From Dyella sp. SG609 (lineage in GTDB: Bacteria > Pseudomonadota > Gammaproteobacteria > Xanthomonadales > Rhodanobacteraceae), in NCBI RefSeq assembly GCF_012275375.1, contig NZ_JAAZQJ010000001.1, positions 1 to 64,000 of the forward strand: a DNA stretch of 64,000 nucleotides, given 5' to 3'. Below the pieces are notes generated by a model, which made no database searches, was not told the DNA's origin, and saw nothing but the letters and a program-made list of their open reading frames with translations. Of the stretch, positions 31,331-39,617 are shown one piece after another. The translations under genes and the position numbers were made by a program. Positions within the stretch are counted from its first letter, which is position 1. Every line of letters starts with the position of its first letter.

Positions 31331-32643
31331 GCGCGCAAGCCGCACGCACGCCGCGCTGGTTGCCGCGCAGCATGGCGTCGCGGCTGTATCTGATCATCGT
31401 CGTCGGGTTGGCGCTGGCGACCGGGTTGTCCTTGGCCTTGGCGTTCTACGAGCGCTTCGAAAGCGCCACCGCGGTCATGCTCAATACGGTGGAGCACGAC
31501 GTGGCCACCTCGGTCGCCGTGCTCAATCGCCTGCCGGCGGCGGAGCGCGCCGATTGGCTGGGGCGGCTGGAGCGCGACAACTACCGTTACCTGCTGGACG
31601 CGGGCAAGCCGGGTTTTCCGCTGATTTCCCAGCGCTCGCGCGAGTTGTCGCAGCGCATCGCCAACGAAGTCGGCCCCGCGTACCGCGTGCATGCCGAGGC
31701 GATTTCCAAGGTGCCGGAACGCTACCAGGTGCACTTCACCCTGGGCGATGGCACGCCGCTCACGCTGGAAGTCACGCCCGCGCTCAAGCCGGTGCAGCCC
31801 TGGCTGCCGCTGGTGCTGGTGCTGCAGCTGGCGACGGTGCTGCTGTGCGCATGGCTGGCGGTGCGGCTGGCGACGCGCCCACTCAGCCGGCTGGCCGAGG
31901 CGGCGGAGGCGATGACGCCGACCGCCGACGGTCCGCGCCTGCATGAGGACGGCCCCACCGAAGTGGCGCAGGCCGCGGTCGCCTTCAACACCATGCAGGA
32001 GCGCATCGCGCGGCATCTGAAGGAGCGCCTGCACATCCTCGCCTCGATCTCGCACGACCTGCAGACGCCGATCACCCGCATGCGCCTGCGTGCCGAAGGG
32101 CTGGCCGACGGCGAGGAGCGCGACAAGCTGCTGGGCGACCTGAAGGCGATGGAACACCTGGTGCGCGAAGGCGTGGCCTATGCGCGCAGCGCGCACGGCG
32201 GCGCGGAGACGCCGGTGCGGCTGGACATGGATGCCTTCCTGGAAAGCCTGGTGTTCGACTACCAGGACATCGGCAAGCCGGTGACGCTGGAGAGCGTGGC
32301 CGGCGGCACCGCGATGGTGCGCCGGCAGGCGCTGCAGCGCGTGCTGGGCAATCTGGTCGACAACGCGATCAAGTACGGCGGCTCGGCCGCAGTGTCGTCG
32401 TGGCGCGACGCGGGCGGCGCCTTGTGCATCGCGGTGGCCGATCGCGGGCCGGGCATCCCGGAAGACGAACTCGAACAGGTGCTGCAGCCGTTCTACCGGC
32501 TGGAGGCTTCGCGCAACCGCGACACCGGCGGCGCGGGCCTGGGCCTGGCGATTGCCGCGCAGTTGGCATTGGCGATCGGCGGCGCGCTGAAACTTGCCAA
32601 TCGCGAGGGCGGCGGACTGGTGGCGACCGTGAGCCTGCCTTGA
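31327..32643 (+). CDS. Membrane sensor histidine kinase (EnvZ-like)
   Basis: A 438-residue kinase. Two membrane helices (LYLIIVVGLALATGLSLALAF at ~20-40 and PLVLVLQLATVLLCAWLAVRLA at ~160-180) enclose a periplasmic sensor domain of about 115 residues without Cys or a His cluster. HAMP follows, then the phospho-acceptor H-box SISHDLQTPITRMRLRAEGL, N-box NLVDNAIKYGG and G-boxes DRGPGIP and GGAGLGLAIAAQL. Order and spacing are intact. Coupled to the response regulator by ATGA. The signal is unknown. Context suggests copper, hypochlorite or peroxide stress. Confidence 0.95.
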   Translation: MSAQAARTPRWLPRSMASRLYLIIVVGLALATGLSLALAFYERFESATAVMLNTVEHDVATSVAVLNRLPAAERADWLGRLERDNYRYLLDAGKPGFPLISQRSRELSQRIANEVGPAYRVHAEAISKVPERYQVHFTLGDGTPLTLEVTPALKPVQPWLPLVLVLQLATVLLCAWLAVRLATRPLSRLAEAAEAMTPTADGPRLHEDGPTEVAQAAVAFNTMQERIARHLKERLHILASISHDLQTPITRMRLRAEGLADGEERDKLLGDLKAMEHLVREGVAYARSAHGGAETPVRLDMDAFLESLVFDYQDIGKPVTLESVAGGTAMVRRQALQRVLGNLVDNAIKYGGSAAVSSWRDAGGALCIAVADRGPGIPEDELEQVLQPFYRLEASRNRDTGGAGLGLAIAAQLALAIGGALKLANREGGGLVATVSLP

Positions 32644-32679
32644 GCGGGCGCCCGATGGGCATGTCATAAAAGGTGGCAT

Positions 32680-32699
32680 CTTCGACATTTAAGTCGAAG
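32680..32699. promoter_or_regulatory. Dyad upstream of SDR gene
   Basis: CTTCGAC (32680-32686) and GTCGAAG (32693-32699) flank ATTTAA, 62 bp before the SDR start and 36 bp after the kinase stop. Likely an operator or promoter element for the SDR gene. A weak terminator for the kinase operon is the alternative. Confidence 0.5.
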
Positions 32700-32761
32700 G
32701 CCGCCAGGCATACAAAGTCCGCATCTGCCCGGCATCCCGCTGGCGCATGCGGAGCATCGAC

Positions 32762-33565
32762 ATGAGCACCCACCCATACGGCACCGCCCTGATCACCGGT
32801 GCCTCCACCGGTATCGGCGCCATCTACGCCGACCGCCTGGCCCGCCGCGGCCACGACCTGATCCTGGTGGCGCGCAACCGGCAGCGCCTGGACGAACTGG
32901 CCCGCCGCCTCACCGACGAAACCGGCCGCTCGATCCAGGTGTTTCCCGCCGATCTCGGCGATCCGGCCGGCGTCGCCGGCGTGGAGCAACTGCTGCGCAC
33001 CGATCGCAGCATCTCGATGCTGGTGAACAACGCAGGCATGGGAGCGGTGTCGCCGCTGCTGGAATCGGATGTGGCGCGCATGACGCAGATGATCGAGCTG
33101 AATATCGGCGCGCTTACGCGTCTCACCTATGCGGCGGTGCCGGGTTTCGTCGAGCGCGGGCAGGGGGCGGTGATCAATATCGCTTCGGTGGTGGCCATTG
33201 CGCCGGAGCTGCTCAATGGCGTGTACGGCGCCACCAAGGCCTACGTGCTCGCGTTCACCCGCTCGCTGCAACACGAACTCGCCGCGCAAGGCATTCGCGT
33301 GCAGGCGGTGCTGCCGGGTGCGACGGCGACGGAATTCTGGGCGGACTCCGGCAAGCCCGTGAGCGAATTGCCGCCGGCCATCGTGATGACGGCGGAGGCG
33401 ATGGTCGATGCCTCATTGGCCGGCTTCGACCAGGGCGAGGTGTTCACCATCCCGGCGCTGCCGGAACTGGGCGACTGGGCCGCCTACGAAGGCGCCCGCG
33501 AAAAGCTGCTGCCGCAACTCTCGCGTGCGCAGCCGGCGGTGCGCTACCTGCGCGCGGTGGATTGA
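32762..33565 (+). CDS. Short-chain dehydrogenase/reductase
   Basis: A cytoplasmic classical SDR (267 residues) of the DltE/YqjQ-like type. TGASTGIGAIYADRLARRGHDLILVARNRQRL is the cofactor end. NNAG is near residue 90, Ser in NIASVVAIAPELLNGVYGATKAYV precedes the catalytic Tyr-x-x-x-Lys (YGATK), and PGATATEFW is standard. All catalytic residues are present, unlike the SDR at 24559. ATG 32762 (MSTHPYG) is chosen over a start five codons upstream. It stands alone. Confidence 0.9.
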   Translation: MSTHPYGTALITGASTGIGAIYADRLARRGHDLILVARNRQRLDELARRLTDETGRSIQVFPADLGDPAGVAGVEQLLRTDRSISMLVNNAGMGAVSPLLESDVARMTQMIELNIGALTRLTYAAVPGFVERGQGAVINIASVVAIAPELLNGVYGATKAYVLAFTRSLQHELAAQGIRVQAVLPGATATEFWADSGKPVSELPPAIVMTAEAMVDASLAGFDQGEVFTIPALPELGDWAAYEGAREKLLPQLSRAQPAVRYLRAVD

Positions 33566-33568
33566 GCT

Positions 33569-33934
33569 TCAGGCCCGTGCGATCGCCAGCAACGCGCCTG
33601 TCAGCGCCAGATTGGCCTGCCAGGCGCGGATCGCCGCTTCGCGCGCCGCGCCTTCGGCGCGCCGGAAGTCCAGCATCATCAGCGAGGCCAGCACGGTGAA
33701 TGCGGCCAGGCCCAGTGCGGCGAGGCGCAACTGAAACTGCAGCGCGAGCATCGTTCCGGCGATGAGCTGGAAGATCGAGCCGATAGCGAGCGTGGCGTCT
33801 GCGCAGGGAATGCGGCGCGCGGACAAGGTGGCGGACAGGCCGGCAAAGTGGCGGAAATGCAGCGCGCCGTTCACGGCGTAGTACAGGCCGAGCAGGACGT
33901 AGCCGAAAGAGGCCAGCCATGGAAGTGCAAGCAT
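33569..33934 (-). CDS. DoxX-like small membrane protein
   Basis: A four-helix inner-membrane protein (121 residues): LALPWLASFGYVLLGLYYAVNGALHF, then LAIGSIFQLIAGTMLALQF, LRLAALGLAAFTVLASLMML and IRAWQANLALTGALLAIA. The layout is DoxX-like and the helices lack charged catalytic residues. Function unknown. The start ATG 33934 lies 11 bp from an inverted repeat that is probably its operator. The 3' ends of this gene and the SDR converge 4 bp apart. Confidence 0.78.
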   Translation of the reverse strand: MLALPWLASFGYVLLGLYYAVNGALHFRHFAGLSATLSARRIPCADATLAIGSIFQLIAGTMLALQFQLRLAALGLAAFTVLASLMMLDFRRAEGAAREAAIRAWQANLALTGALLAIARA

Positions 33935-33944
33935 GCGGGACGCC

Positions 33945-33965
33945 TTGGATCGCCGGTGGATCCAA
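33945..33965 (-). promoter_or_regulatory. Inverted repeat upstream of the DoxX-like gene
   Basis: TTGGATC (33945-33951) and GATCCAA (33959-33965) with a 7-nt spacer, ending 11 bp upstream of the ATG on the coding strand. Candidate operator; regulator not identified. Confidence 0.5.
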
Positions 33966-34164
33966 AGTGTCCGCAAGGCGCAAGCGCGGTGCGGTCCCGA
34001 TCTTGCTGAATCGGCGCGGCGCTATCCCGCCCCTTCGAGCTGCGCGGCAAGCCGCGGTTTCAGCGCTGGCCATTCCTCGCTCACGATGCTCGCGCCGGTT
34101 CACCGACCTGCGGGCGGCGCAGGCGTTCGCCCTGGCGATTCGATGACGGCCGGCTTGCGGCGCC

Positions 34165-34680
34165 TCAGGCGGCAGCCGCGCGCACCGATGCCTGCGGGGC
34201 GGGTGCGCGCAGCAGCAGATAGAACGCGGCGACGTGGGTGATCATCAGCAGCGGCACGTAGATCACCGGGATCGCATACGCGGCGCCCAGCTCGCCCGCC
34301 ATGGCGGGAAGGCCCGCCTGCACGGCGTGGTAGTAGTCCAGCAGCAGGTCGGCCATGCCGACCGCGTTGAAGGCGGCCACGCAGGTCCAGAACATCGGGC
34401 GCATGCGCACCGTCATCAGGGCCAGCAGGGCCAGTACGCCAGTGGCCAGATCCGCATAGGCCGCGAAGCCGGCGAAGCTTGCCGGCAGATGCGGACCGAC
34501 GACGCCGGGCATGATGAAGACCAGGCCGAAGAAGCGGAAGCTGTGCAAGGTGGCGATGGCGCGGAGCGCATCGATGCGCTCCATCGAGCGCAGCCAGGGC
34601 CAGAGATAAGCGCGGAAGCAGAGCAGCCAGGCAACGTAGCCAAGGATCATCTGCGTCAGAAAGATAGCGGCAGGCAACAT
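34165..34680 (-). CDS. Hypothetical membrane protein
   Basis: A 171-residue inner-membrane protein with four or five helices: AAIFLTQMILGYVAWLLCFRAYLWPW, then FRFFGLVFIMPGVVG, YADLATGVLALLALMTVRM, FWTCVAAFNAVGMADLLLDYYH and PVIYVPLLMITHVAAFYLLL. I do not recognise a family. It is divergent from the TetR gene across a promoter with repeated TTGGTACCGG sites, so it is the likely target of that repressor. Confidence 0.75.
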   Translation of the reverse strand: MLPAAIFLTQMILGYVAWLLCFRAYLWPWLRSMERIDALRAIATLHSFRFFGLVFIMPGVVGPHLPASFAGFAAYADLATGVLALLALMTVRMRPMFWTCVAAFNAVGMADLLLDYYHAVQAGLPAMAGELGAAYAIPVIYVPLLMITHVAAFYLLLRAPAPQASVRAAAA

Positions 34681-34754
34681 GTCGGCCCCCCATCGGGTGG
34701 TGGCTTGGGTCTATGCCGGAAACGCCGCGGGCGTCGAAGGCGCTGCGGCTCCAT

Positions 34755-34807
34755 TTGGTACCGGTTGGTACCGGTGAAACTCATGCTACGGTACTGGCGG
34801 GTACCAA
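34755..34807. promoter_or_regulatory. TetR operator cluster TTGGTACCGG
   Basis: TTGGTACCGG is repeated head-to-tail at 34755-34764 and 34765-34774. The inverted form GGTACCAA is at 34800-34807 and a degenerate CGGTACTGG lies at 34789-34797. The sites fill the space between the divergent membrane-protein and TetR genes and end 15 bp before the TetR start. Confidence 0.8.
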
Positions 34808-34822
34808 TGCAAGGATCTTTAC

Positions 34823-35452
34823 GTGAAGAAGCCAGCCAGCGTCGAAGCCGGTCCAGCGCCGGTGCGCGAGCGGATCCTGCACGCCGCCATGGAAAGCTTC
34901 ATGGAGCTGGGCTACACCGAGGCCAGCACCTTGAAGATCGCCACGCGCGCCCAGGTCTCCAAGCGCGAGCTGTATGCGCTGTTCGGCAGCAAGCAGGCGA
35001 TGCTCGCCGCCTGCGTCGCCGACCGCGCGGAGCGCATGCGGTTGCCGACCGGCTTGCCGGCGCCGCTCCATCGCGAAGAGCTGGCCGCCATGCTGGCGAA
35101 GCTCGGCGCCACCGTGCTGCGCGAAGTGACGCAGCCTGGCGTGATGGCGGTCTTCCGTCTCGCCATCACCGAGGCGCAGCGCGCGCCTGAAGTGGCGGCA
35201 ACACTCGATACCGCCCGCGCTTCGATCCGCATCGCGGTGCACGACCTCGTCGCCCAGGCGCAAGCGTCCGGCATGCTGGCCGCCGGCGATCCGCGCGAGA
35301 TGAGCGCCCGCTATCTTGCGCTGCTCTGGGGCGACCTGATGATCAGCCTGCTGCTGCGCCTGCGCGAGGCGCCCAAGCCGAAGGAATGCGAACAGCGGGG
35401 CGGCCAGGCCGCCGCGGATTTTCTGCGGCTCTATCCGGCGGCGCGGCGCTGA
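34823..35452 (+). CDS. TetR family transcriptional regulator
   Basis: A 209-residue repressor. The N-terminal HTH reads VRERILHAAMESFMELGYTEASTLKIATRAQVSKRELYALFGSKQAMLAACV. The C-terminal ligand domain is of the AefR/TetR_C type (LRLREAPKPKE end). It starts with GTG at 34823, 7 nt after AAGGA. The tandem TTGGTACCGG repeats upstream suggest autoregulation and control of the divergent membrane-protein gene. A small ORF begins inside its stop codon (TGATG). Confidence 0.92.
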   Translation: MKKPASVEAGPAPVRERILHAAMESFMELGYTEASTLKIATRAQVSKRELYALFGSKQAMLAACVADRAERMRLPTGLPAPLHREELAAMLAKLGATVLREVTQPGVMAVFRLAITEAQRAPEVAATLDTARASIRIAVHDLVAQAQASGMLAAGDPREMSARYLALLWGDLMISLLLRLREAPKPKECEQRGGQAAADFLRLYPAARR

Positions 35453-35634
35453 TGCCGATGCAGCTGGACGAGCTTGGCGAGCGCATCGGCGGCACCCGCC
35501 GTCCGCGCGCCATCGAACCCTGCTGCCGCCAACGGGACCTGCAACGCCAGCGCCACGCGCTGCGCAACCATGTGAGCGTCGCGTCACGGAAGATGCTGCA
35601 CGAGCACGCCGGGCGGGGCTGCCCTATGGCCTGA
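35452..35634 (+). CDS. Possible small ORF coupled to the TetR gene
   Basis: A 60-codon reading whose ATG overlaps the TetR stop (TGATG at 35450-35454). The product (MPMQLDELGERIGG..., with CC and many Arg) resembles no family I know. The overlap is what coupled genes show, but composition is not persuasive and the reading may be chance in GC-rich DNA. Confidence 0.25.
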   Translation: MPMQLDELGERIGGTRRPRAIEPCCRQRDLQRQRHALRNHVSVASRKMLHEHAGRGCPMA

Positions 35635-35760
35635 GCGCAGCGCTCGCGTTATCGTCGCCTCATGCCAAGGGGCTTGCATGCACGCAGGATGCGCGCCGCG
35701 GTCCCCTGGCCACCGGGCCGATCCGCGCATACGGCGTCAGGGGGAGGAAGCAGGCAGGTC
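35635..35760. other. Gap before the EAL gene
   Basis: With the uncertain ORF 35452-35634, this forms a 308-bp stretch between TetR and the GGDEF-EAL gene. A 33-codon in-frame extension of the EAL gene (ATG at 35662) covers part of it. I see no other element. Confidence 0.4.
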
Positions 35761-38706
35761 ATGGCGACGACGAGCGGTCCGCCGAAAGGGCCATCCCTGT
35801 TGAGCATCTTCGTGTTCGGCAGCCTCACGGCCGTGCTGCTGTTCGCCGTGCTGATGAGCGGCCTGCGTTCGGATTTGCGCGCCCAGCTGGGCGAGAGCAG
35901 CCATCGCACGCATGAGGTGGCTGCGCACGTGTCGCAGGCGGTACGCATGCCGCTGCGCTTCAGCGCCAATTCGCTGACCTTCATCGCCGAGGAATCGAAC
36001 CGGCTGCACAGCGTGGCGCCGGAGCAGAGCGAGGTGCTGCTCAAGGGCATGGTGGCGGAGATCATGCGGCGGCAGCCGCAGATCCTGCATATCGACGTGG
36101 TGGATGCGGCGGCCTCGGCCTCGTCGGGCACGGTGCCGGAGGTATCGACCGGCACCGTATGGGCCTCCTGTGGCATGGGCGAGCTGCGCACCGTGGGCGC
36201 GCCATGCTTCGGCCCCGTGGAGAAGACGGCCGGCGGCGAAGTGATGTACGTCGGGGCGCCGTTCGACGAGCATCGGCGGATCGTGGCGGACATGCAGGTC
36301 GCCGCGCTGGAGCGCGCGGTGGTGAACGTGCCGCATGCGAACGACATCTTCTTCGCGCTCGAAGATGCGCAGGGCCGCGCGATCGTGCAGGGCGGCGATG
36401 CCAGGGCCGCCGCCGCGGATGCCAACGCATTGGTGGCGCCATGGTGGGTGCGCCATCTGTTCGGCTGGCAAGGGCCGCTGCCGTTGCGGGCCACCACGGC
36501 CATCGAGCCGTATCCATTCAAGGTCGTCGCCGGCATCACCTACCAGAAGGCGCTGGCGCCGTGGCGCCGGCAGGTAATCGCGGCCACCGCCTTCTATCTG
36601 TTCTATCTGTTCGCCTTCGCCAGCCTGCTGGGCGTGATCTATCGCTCCGGCAAGGTGCAGCGCTATTACATCGAACACCTGCAGGCCAAGACGCAGGAAC
36701 TGCACACCGCGCAGCGCGTGGGCCGCACGGCGATCTGGACGTTCCAGCAGGGCCGGCTGGCCTGCACCGACGAAGAGGGCGAGATCTTCGGCCTGCCCGG
36801 CGGGAGCAAGGCGGCGAGCGTGCGGGCATTCCTGGCCATGGTGCATCCGCAAGATCGTGCGCCGCTGATCGCCCAGGCCGGCGCCGCATGGAGGAACCAG
36901 GACAACCTGCGCGCCGAATTCCGCATCCGTACCGCCGACGGCAGCGAGCGCAGCCTCTCCGCGGGCGGCAAGGTGGTGGTCGGCCAGGACGGCGCACGGT
37001 TCATGACCGGCACCGTCGTCGACGTCACCGAACAGGCGCAAGCGCATCGGCGCCAGGCCGAGAGCGAGCAGCGCTTCCATTCGCTGTTCGACCGCAATCC
37101 GTTGCCGTTCTGGGTGTTCGATGCCGAGTCGCTGCGCATTCTCGAGGTGAACGCCGCAGCGGTGCAGGTTTATGGCTATACGCGCGAGGAGTTTCTCGCG
37201 ATGACCATTTTCGATCTGCGCGATCCTGGCGAGAGCCCCGGTCTGGTGGCGTACCTGGCGTCCGGTGACGCGCGCGGCGCGCCGAAAGTGTGGACGCATC
37301 GAACCAGGCAGGGCCGGGCGATCGAAGTGCGCATCCATGCCGCCGACATCGTCTTCAACGGCGTGCCGGCGCGGCTGGTGCTGGCCGAAGACGTCGGCCA
37401 GCAGCTGGCGGGCGAACGCGAGCTGGCGTATCGCGCTTCGCACGATCCGGTGACGAAACTGCCGAACCAGCATGCCTTGCTGGCGAAGCTGGACGAGCTG
37501 GCCGCCGAAGGCCAGCCGTTCGGTGTCACCTACGTTCAATTGCTGGGCATGGATGCGGTGGCCGATACCTTCGGCATCAACGTCGCCGCCGGTGTGCTGC
37601 GCGCGATGACCGCGCGGCTGGTGCAGCGGGTGGGCGGCGATGGTTTCCTGGCGGCGGTGAACGACGAAGCATTCGCCTGGGTCGCGCCGCGCGAGCGCAT
37701 GAGCGAGGCCGCGCTGCAGGCGGTGGTGCAGTGCGCCGCGGATCCGCTGTATTTCGAGGAAACCCAGCACCAGATGGAGATCGTGCTCGGGGTCGCCAGC
37801 TACCCCAAGGACGGCAGCCAGGGCGACGTGCTGTTCGCGCGCGCCGCGCTGGCCGCGCATGCGCATGTGCGCAGCCACCGTTCGGTGCATTACTTCGAGC
37901 CGGCGCTGGCGCAGCAGTCGAAGGAGCGCATGCAATTCTCGGCCAGCCTGCGGCGCGCGGTGCGGCGCCACGAGTTCGAAATGTATTTCCAGCCGATCAC
38001 CGGCTTTCCCGACCAGCGCCTGATCGGCCTGGAAGCGCTGATGCGCTGGCCGCAGGCCGACGGTTCGCTGATACCGCCGTCCACCTTCATTCCGGTGTGC
38101 GAGGAGTCCGGCCTGATCGTGCCGCTGGGACGCTGGGTGCTCAGCCAGGTGGCCAAGGCCAGCCTGCAATTGAAGGAGGCCGGTTTCGACGATCTGCCGA
38201 TCGGCGTGAACATCTCGCCCGCGGAGCTGCGCGGCAGCGATCTGGTCGCCAACCTGCGCGCGGTGCGCGCGGCCTACGAGCTGGCCGACCACGCCATCCA
38301 TATCGAGCTTACCGAGAGCTGCCTGATCGAGCACCGCGACAAGGCCATCGAAGTGATGCGGCAGCTGCGCGCCGATGGCGTGGCGGTGGCGCTGGACGAT
38401 TTCGGCACGGGCTTTTCCAGCCTTTCCTATCTGCACGACCTGCCGATCGACATGCTCAAGATCGATCAGGCCTTTATTCGCGGCGTCGACAGCGACGCGC
38501 GCTCGGCGACGATCTGCGATGCCATCATCGCGCTGGGCAAGAGCCTGGGCATCCGCGTGATCGCCGAAGGCATCGAGCGGCCCGCGCAATACCAATGGCT
38601 TTATCGCCATGGCTGCGATGGCGCGCAGGGCTTCTACCTGGGCCGGCCGGAGCGGCTCGCGGATTTCCTGGCGCAGTGGACGCCGGCCAGGGCAAGGGTG
38701 GAGTAG
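35761..38706 (+). CDS. Membrane PAS-GGDEF(degenerate)-EAL protein, c-di-GMP phosphodiesterase
   Basis: A 981-residue inner-membrane signalling protein. Helix LSIFVFGSLTAVLLFAVLM at the start and FYLFYLFAFASLLGVIYRS near residue 290 bound a periplasmic CHASE-like sensor. Two PAS regions follow (second: RFHSLFDRNPLPFWVFDAESLRILEVNAAAVQVYGYTREEFLAM). The GGDEF domain has lost its signature (AVNDEAFAW in its place), so it should not make c-di-GMP. The EAL domain keeps IGLEALMRW, GVNISPAEL, IELTES, ALDDFGTGFSSLSYL, KIDQAFI and IAEGIE, so phosphodiesterase activity is expected. Start 35761 is chosen; the in-frame ATG at 35662 is possible. Confidence 0.9.
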   Translation: MATTSGPPKGPSLLSIFVFGSLTAVLLFAVLMSGLRSDLRAQLGESSHRTHEVAAHVSQAVRMPLRFSANSLTFIAEESNRLHSVAPEQSEVLLKGMVAEIMRRQPQILHIDVVDAAASASSGTVPEVSTGTVWASCGMGELRTVGAPCFGPVEKTAGGEVMYVGAPFDEHRRIVADMQVAALERAVVNVPHANDIFFALEDAQGRAIVQGGDARAAAADANALVAPWWVRHLFGWQGPLPLRATTAIEPYPFKVVAGITYQKALAPWRRQVIAATAFYLFYLFAFASLLGVIYRSGKVQRYYIEHLQAKTQELHTAQRVGRTAIWTFQQGRLACTDEEGEIFGLPGGSKAASVRAFLAMVHPQDRAPLIAQAGAAWRNQDNLRAEFRIRTADGSERSLSAGGKVVVGQDGARFMTGTVVDVTEQAQAHRRQAESEQRFHSLFDRNPLPFWVFDAESLRILEVNAAAVQVYGYTREEFLAMTIFDLRDPGESPGLVAYLASGDARGAPKVWTHRTRQGRAIEVRIHAADIVFNGVPARLVLAEDVGQQLAGERELAYRASHDPVTKLPNQHALLAKLDELAAEGQPFGVTYVQLLGMDAVADTFGINVAAGVLRAMTARLVQRVGGDGFLAAVNDEAFAWVAPRERMSEAALQAVVQCAADPLYFEETQHQMEIVLGVASYPKDGSQGDVLFARAALAAHAHVRSHRSVHYFEPALAQQSKERMQFSASLRRAVRRHEFEMYFQPITGFPDQRLIGLEALMRWPQADGSLIPPSTFIPVCEESGLIVPLGRWVLSQVAKASLQLKEAGFDDLPIGVNISPAELRGSDLVANLRAVRAAYELADHAIHIELTESCLIEHRDKAIEVMRQLRADGVAVALDDFGTGFSSLSYLHDLPIDMLKIDQAFIRGVDSDARSATICDAIIALGKSLGIRVIAEGIERPAQYQWLYRHGCDGAQGFYLGRPERLADFLAQWTPARARVE

Positions 38707-38986
38707 GCGGGGCGCCAGGCGCCTGCACCCCTGGCCATTCGGTCTACTTGAAGGCCACCAGGGCCGCGAGTACTTTCCCCCGGCCTCGCGGCGGGGAAGC
38801 AACAGTGCGCTGGTCCGCAGTTTTCGCCGGCGCGGCGCCTTAACCTGACGCGCACATTCGGGTTGGCAAACTGATTCATCGAACGTCAGGGACAGGCGCG
38901 CCGCGGCCACGCGGGCGACCACGACGAAGCACGGGGCAGCACAGGGACTGGATGTGCCAAAGACACGAAGCGGACAAGGATCTCGC

Positions 38987-39607
38987 ATGCATCATGCAGC
39001 TTCGCGCACACCGGCCGCGGGCCGGTTCATGCTGTTCGCCGCCATCGGTATGCTGGGCGCCGGCCCGCTCCTGGCCGCGTCCGGCCAGCCACACGATCAC
39101 GTCAAGGAGAAACATGCGATGACCACGTCGGCAGCTACCGACTCTCTCAGCGCGAGCCAGGCGCTGCAGCGGACGCTGGAACTGATCCGCGGCAGCAAGA
39201 GCGTCGCGGACATCACTCCGGAGTCCATGCAAGGCGCGTTCGGCGTGCCGGTGAAGAAGGTCGACTCGGAGGAGTTCGGCTACGGCCAGCGCCTGCCGGG
39301 CAACTGGGCCTTCAGCATCATGCGCCAGGAAGTGGACGGCGAAGGGCGCGTGGACCTGAACTTCGATCCGCTGCCGGGTACCCAGGCGGCGCTCAAGGAT
39401 ATCTGCGAGCCGGATTTCGCCCGCTTCACCGCGGAGCTGGAATCGATGGGCTTCGCCCGCCATTCCGCGCACGGCGAACACAATCGCTGGACCTACGACG
39501 CGTTCGAGCGTCCGGGCATGCGCGTGGAGGTGTATCCGGAGGTGGAACACGCCGACAACGGCGAGCCCTCCGGCCCGACCTGCGTGAAGATGGTGCTGGT
39601 ACGGTAA
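38987..39607 (+). CDS. Probable immunity protein for the adjacent T4SS effector
   Basis: A 206-residue protein directly upstream of the XVIPCD effector, 10 bp apart, as for X-Tfi immunity genes in Xanthomonadales. The N-terminus is a signal peptide (RFMLFAAIGMLGAGPLLAASG) without a lipobox, so the product should be periplasmic. The mature part is acidic and soluble, with no enzyme motif (VADITPESMQGAFGVPVKKVD, YGQRLPGNWAFSIMRQEVDG, TCVKMVLVR). ATG 38987 has AAGGA upstream. An in-frame ATG at 39119 also has AAGGAG 9 nt away and would yield a cytoplasmic form lacking the signal. Family not recognised; role is inferred from position. Confidence 0.72.
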   Translation: MHHAASRTPAAGRFMLFAAIGMLGAGPLLAASGQPHDHVKEKHAMTTSAATDSLSASQALQRTLELIRGSKSVADITPESMQGAFGVPVKKVDSEEFGYGQRLPGNWAFSIMRQEVDGEGRVDLNFDPLPGTQAALKDICEPDFARFTAELESMGFARHSAHGEHNRWTYDAFERPGMRVEVYPEVEHADNGEPSGPTCVKMVLVR

Positions 39608-39617
39608 GGAGACCGTC

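Noticed and set aside
35737-38988. A 1083-codon open frame on the minus strand
   Set aside because: Shadow of the GGDEF-EAL gene. The plus strand has all EAL motifs; the reverse product has none.
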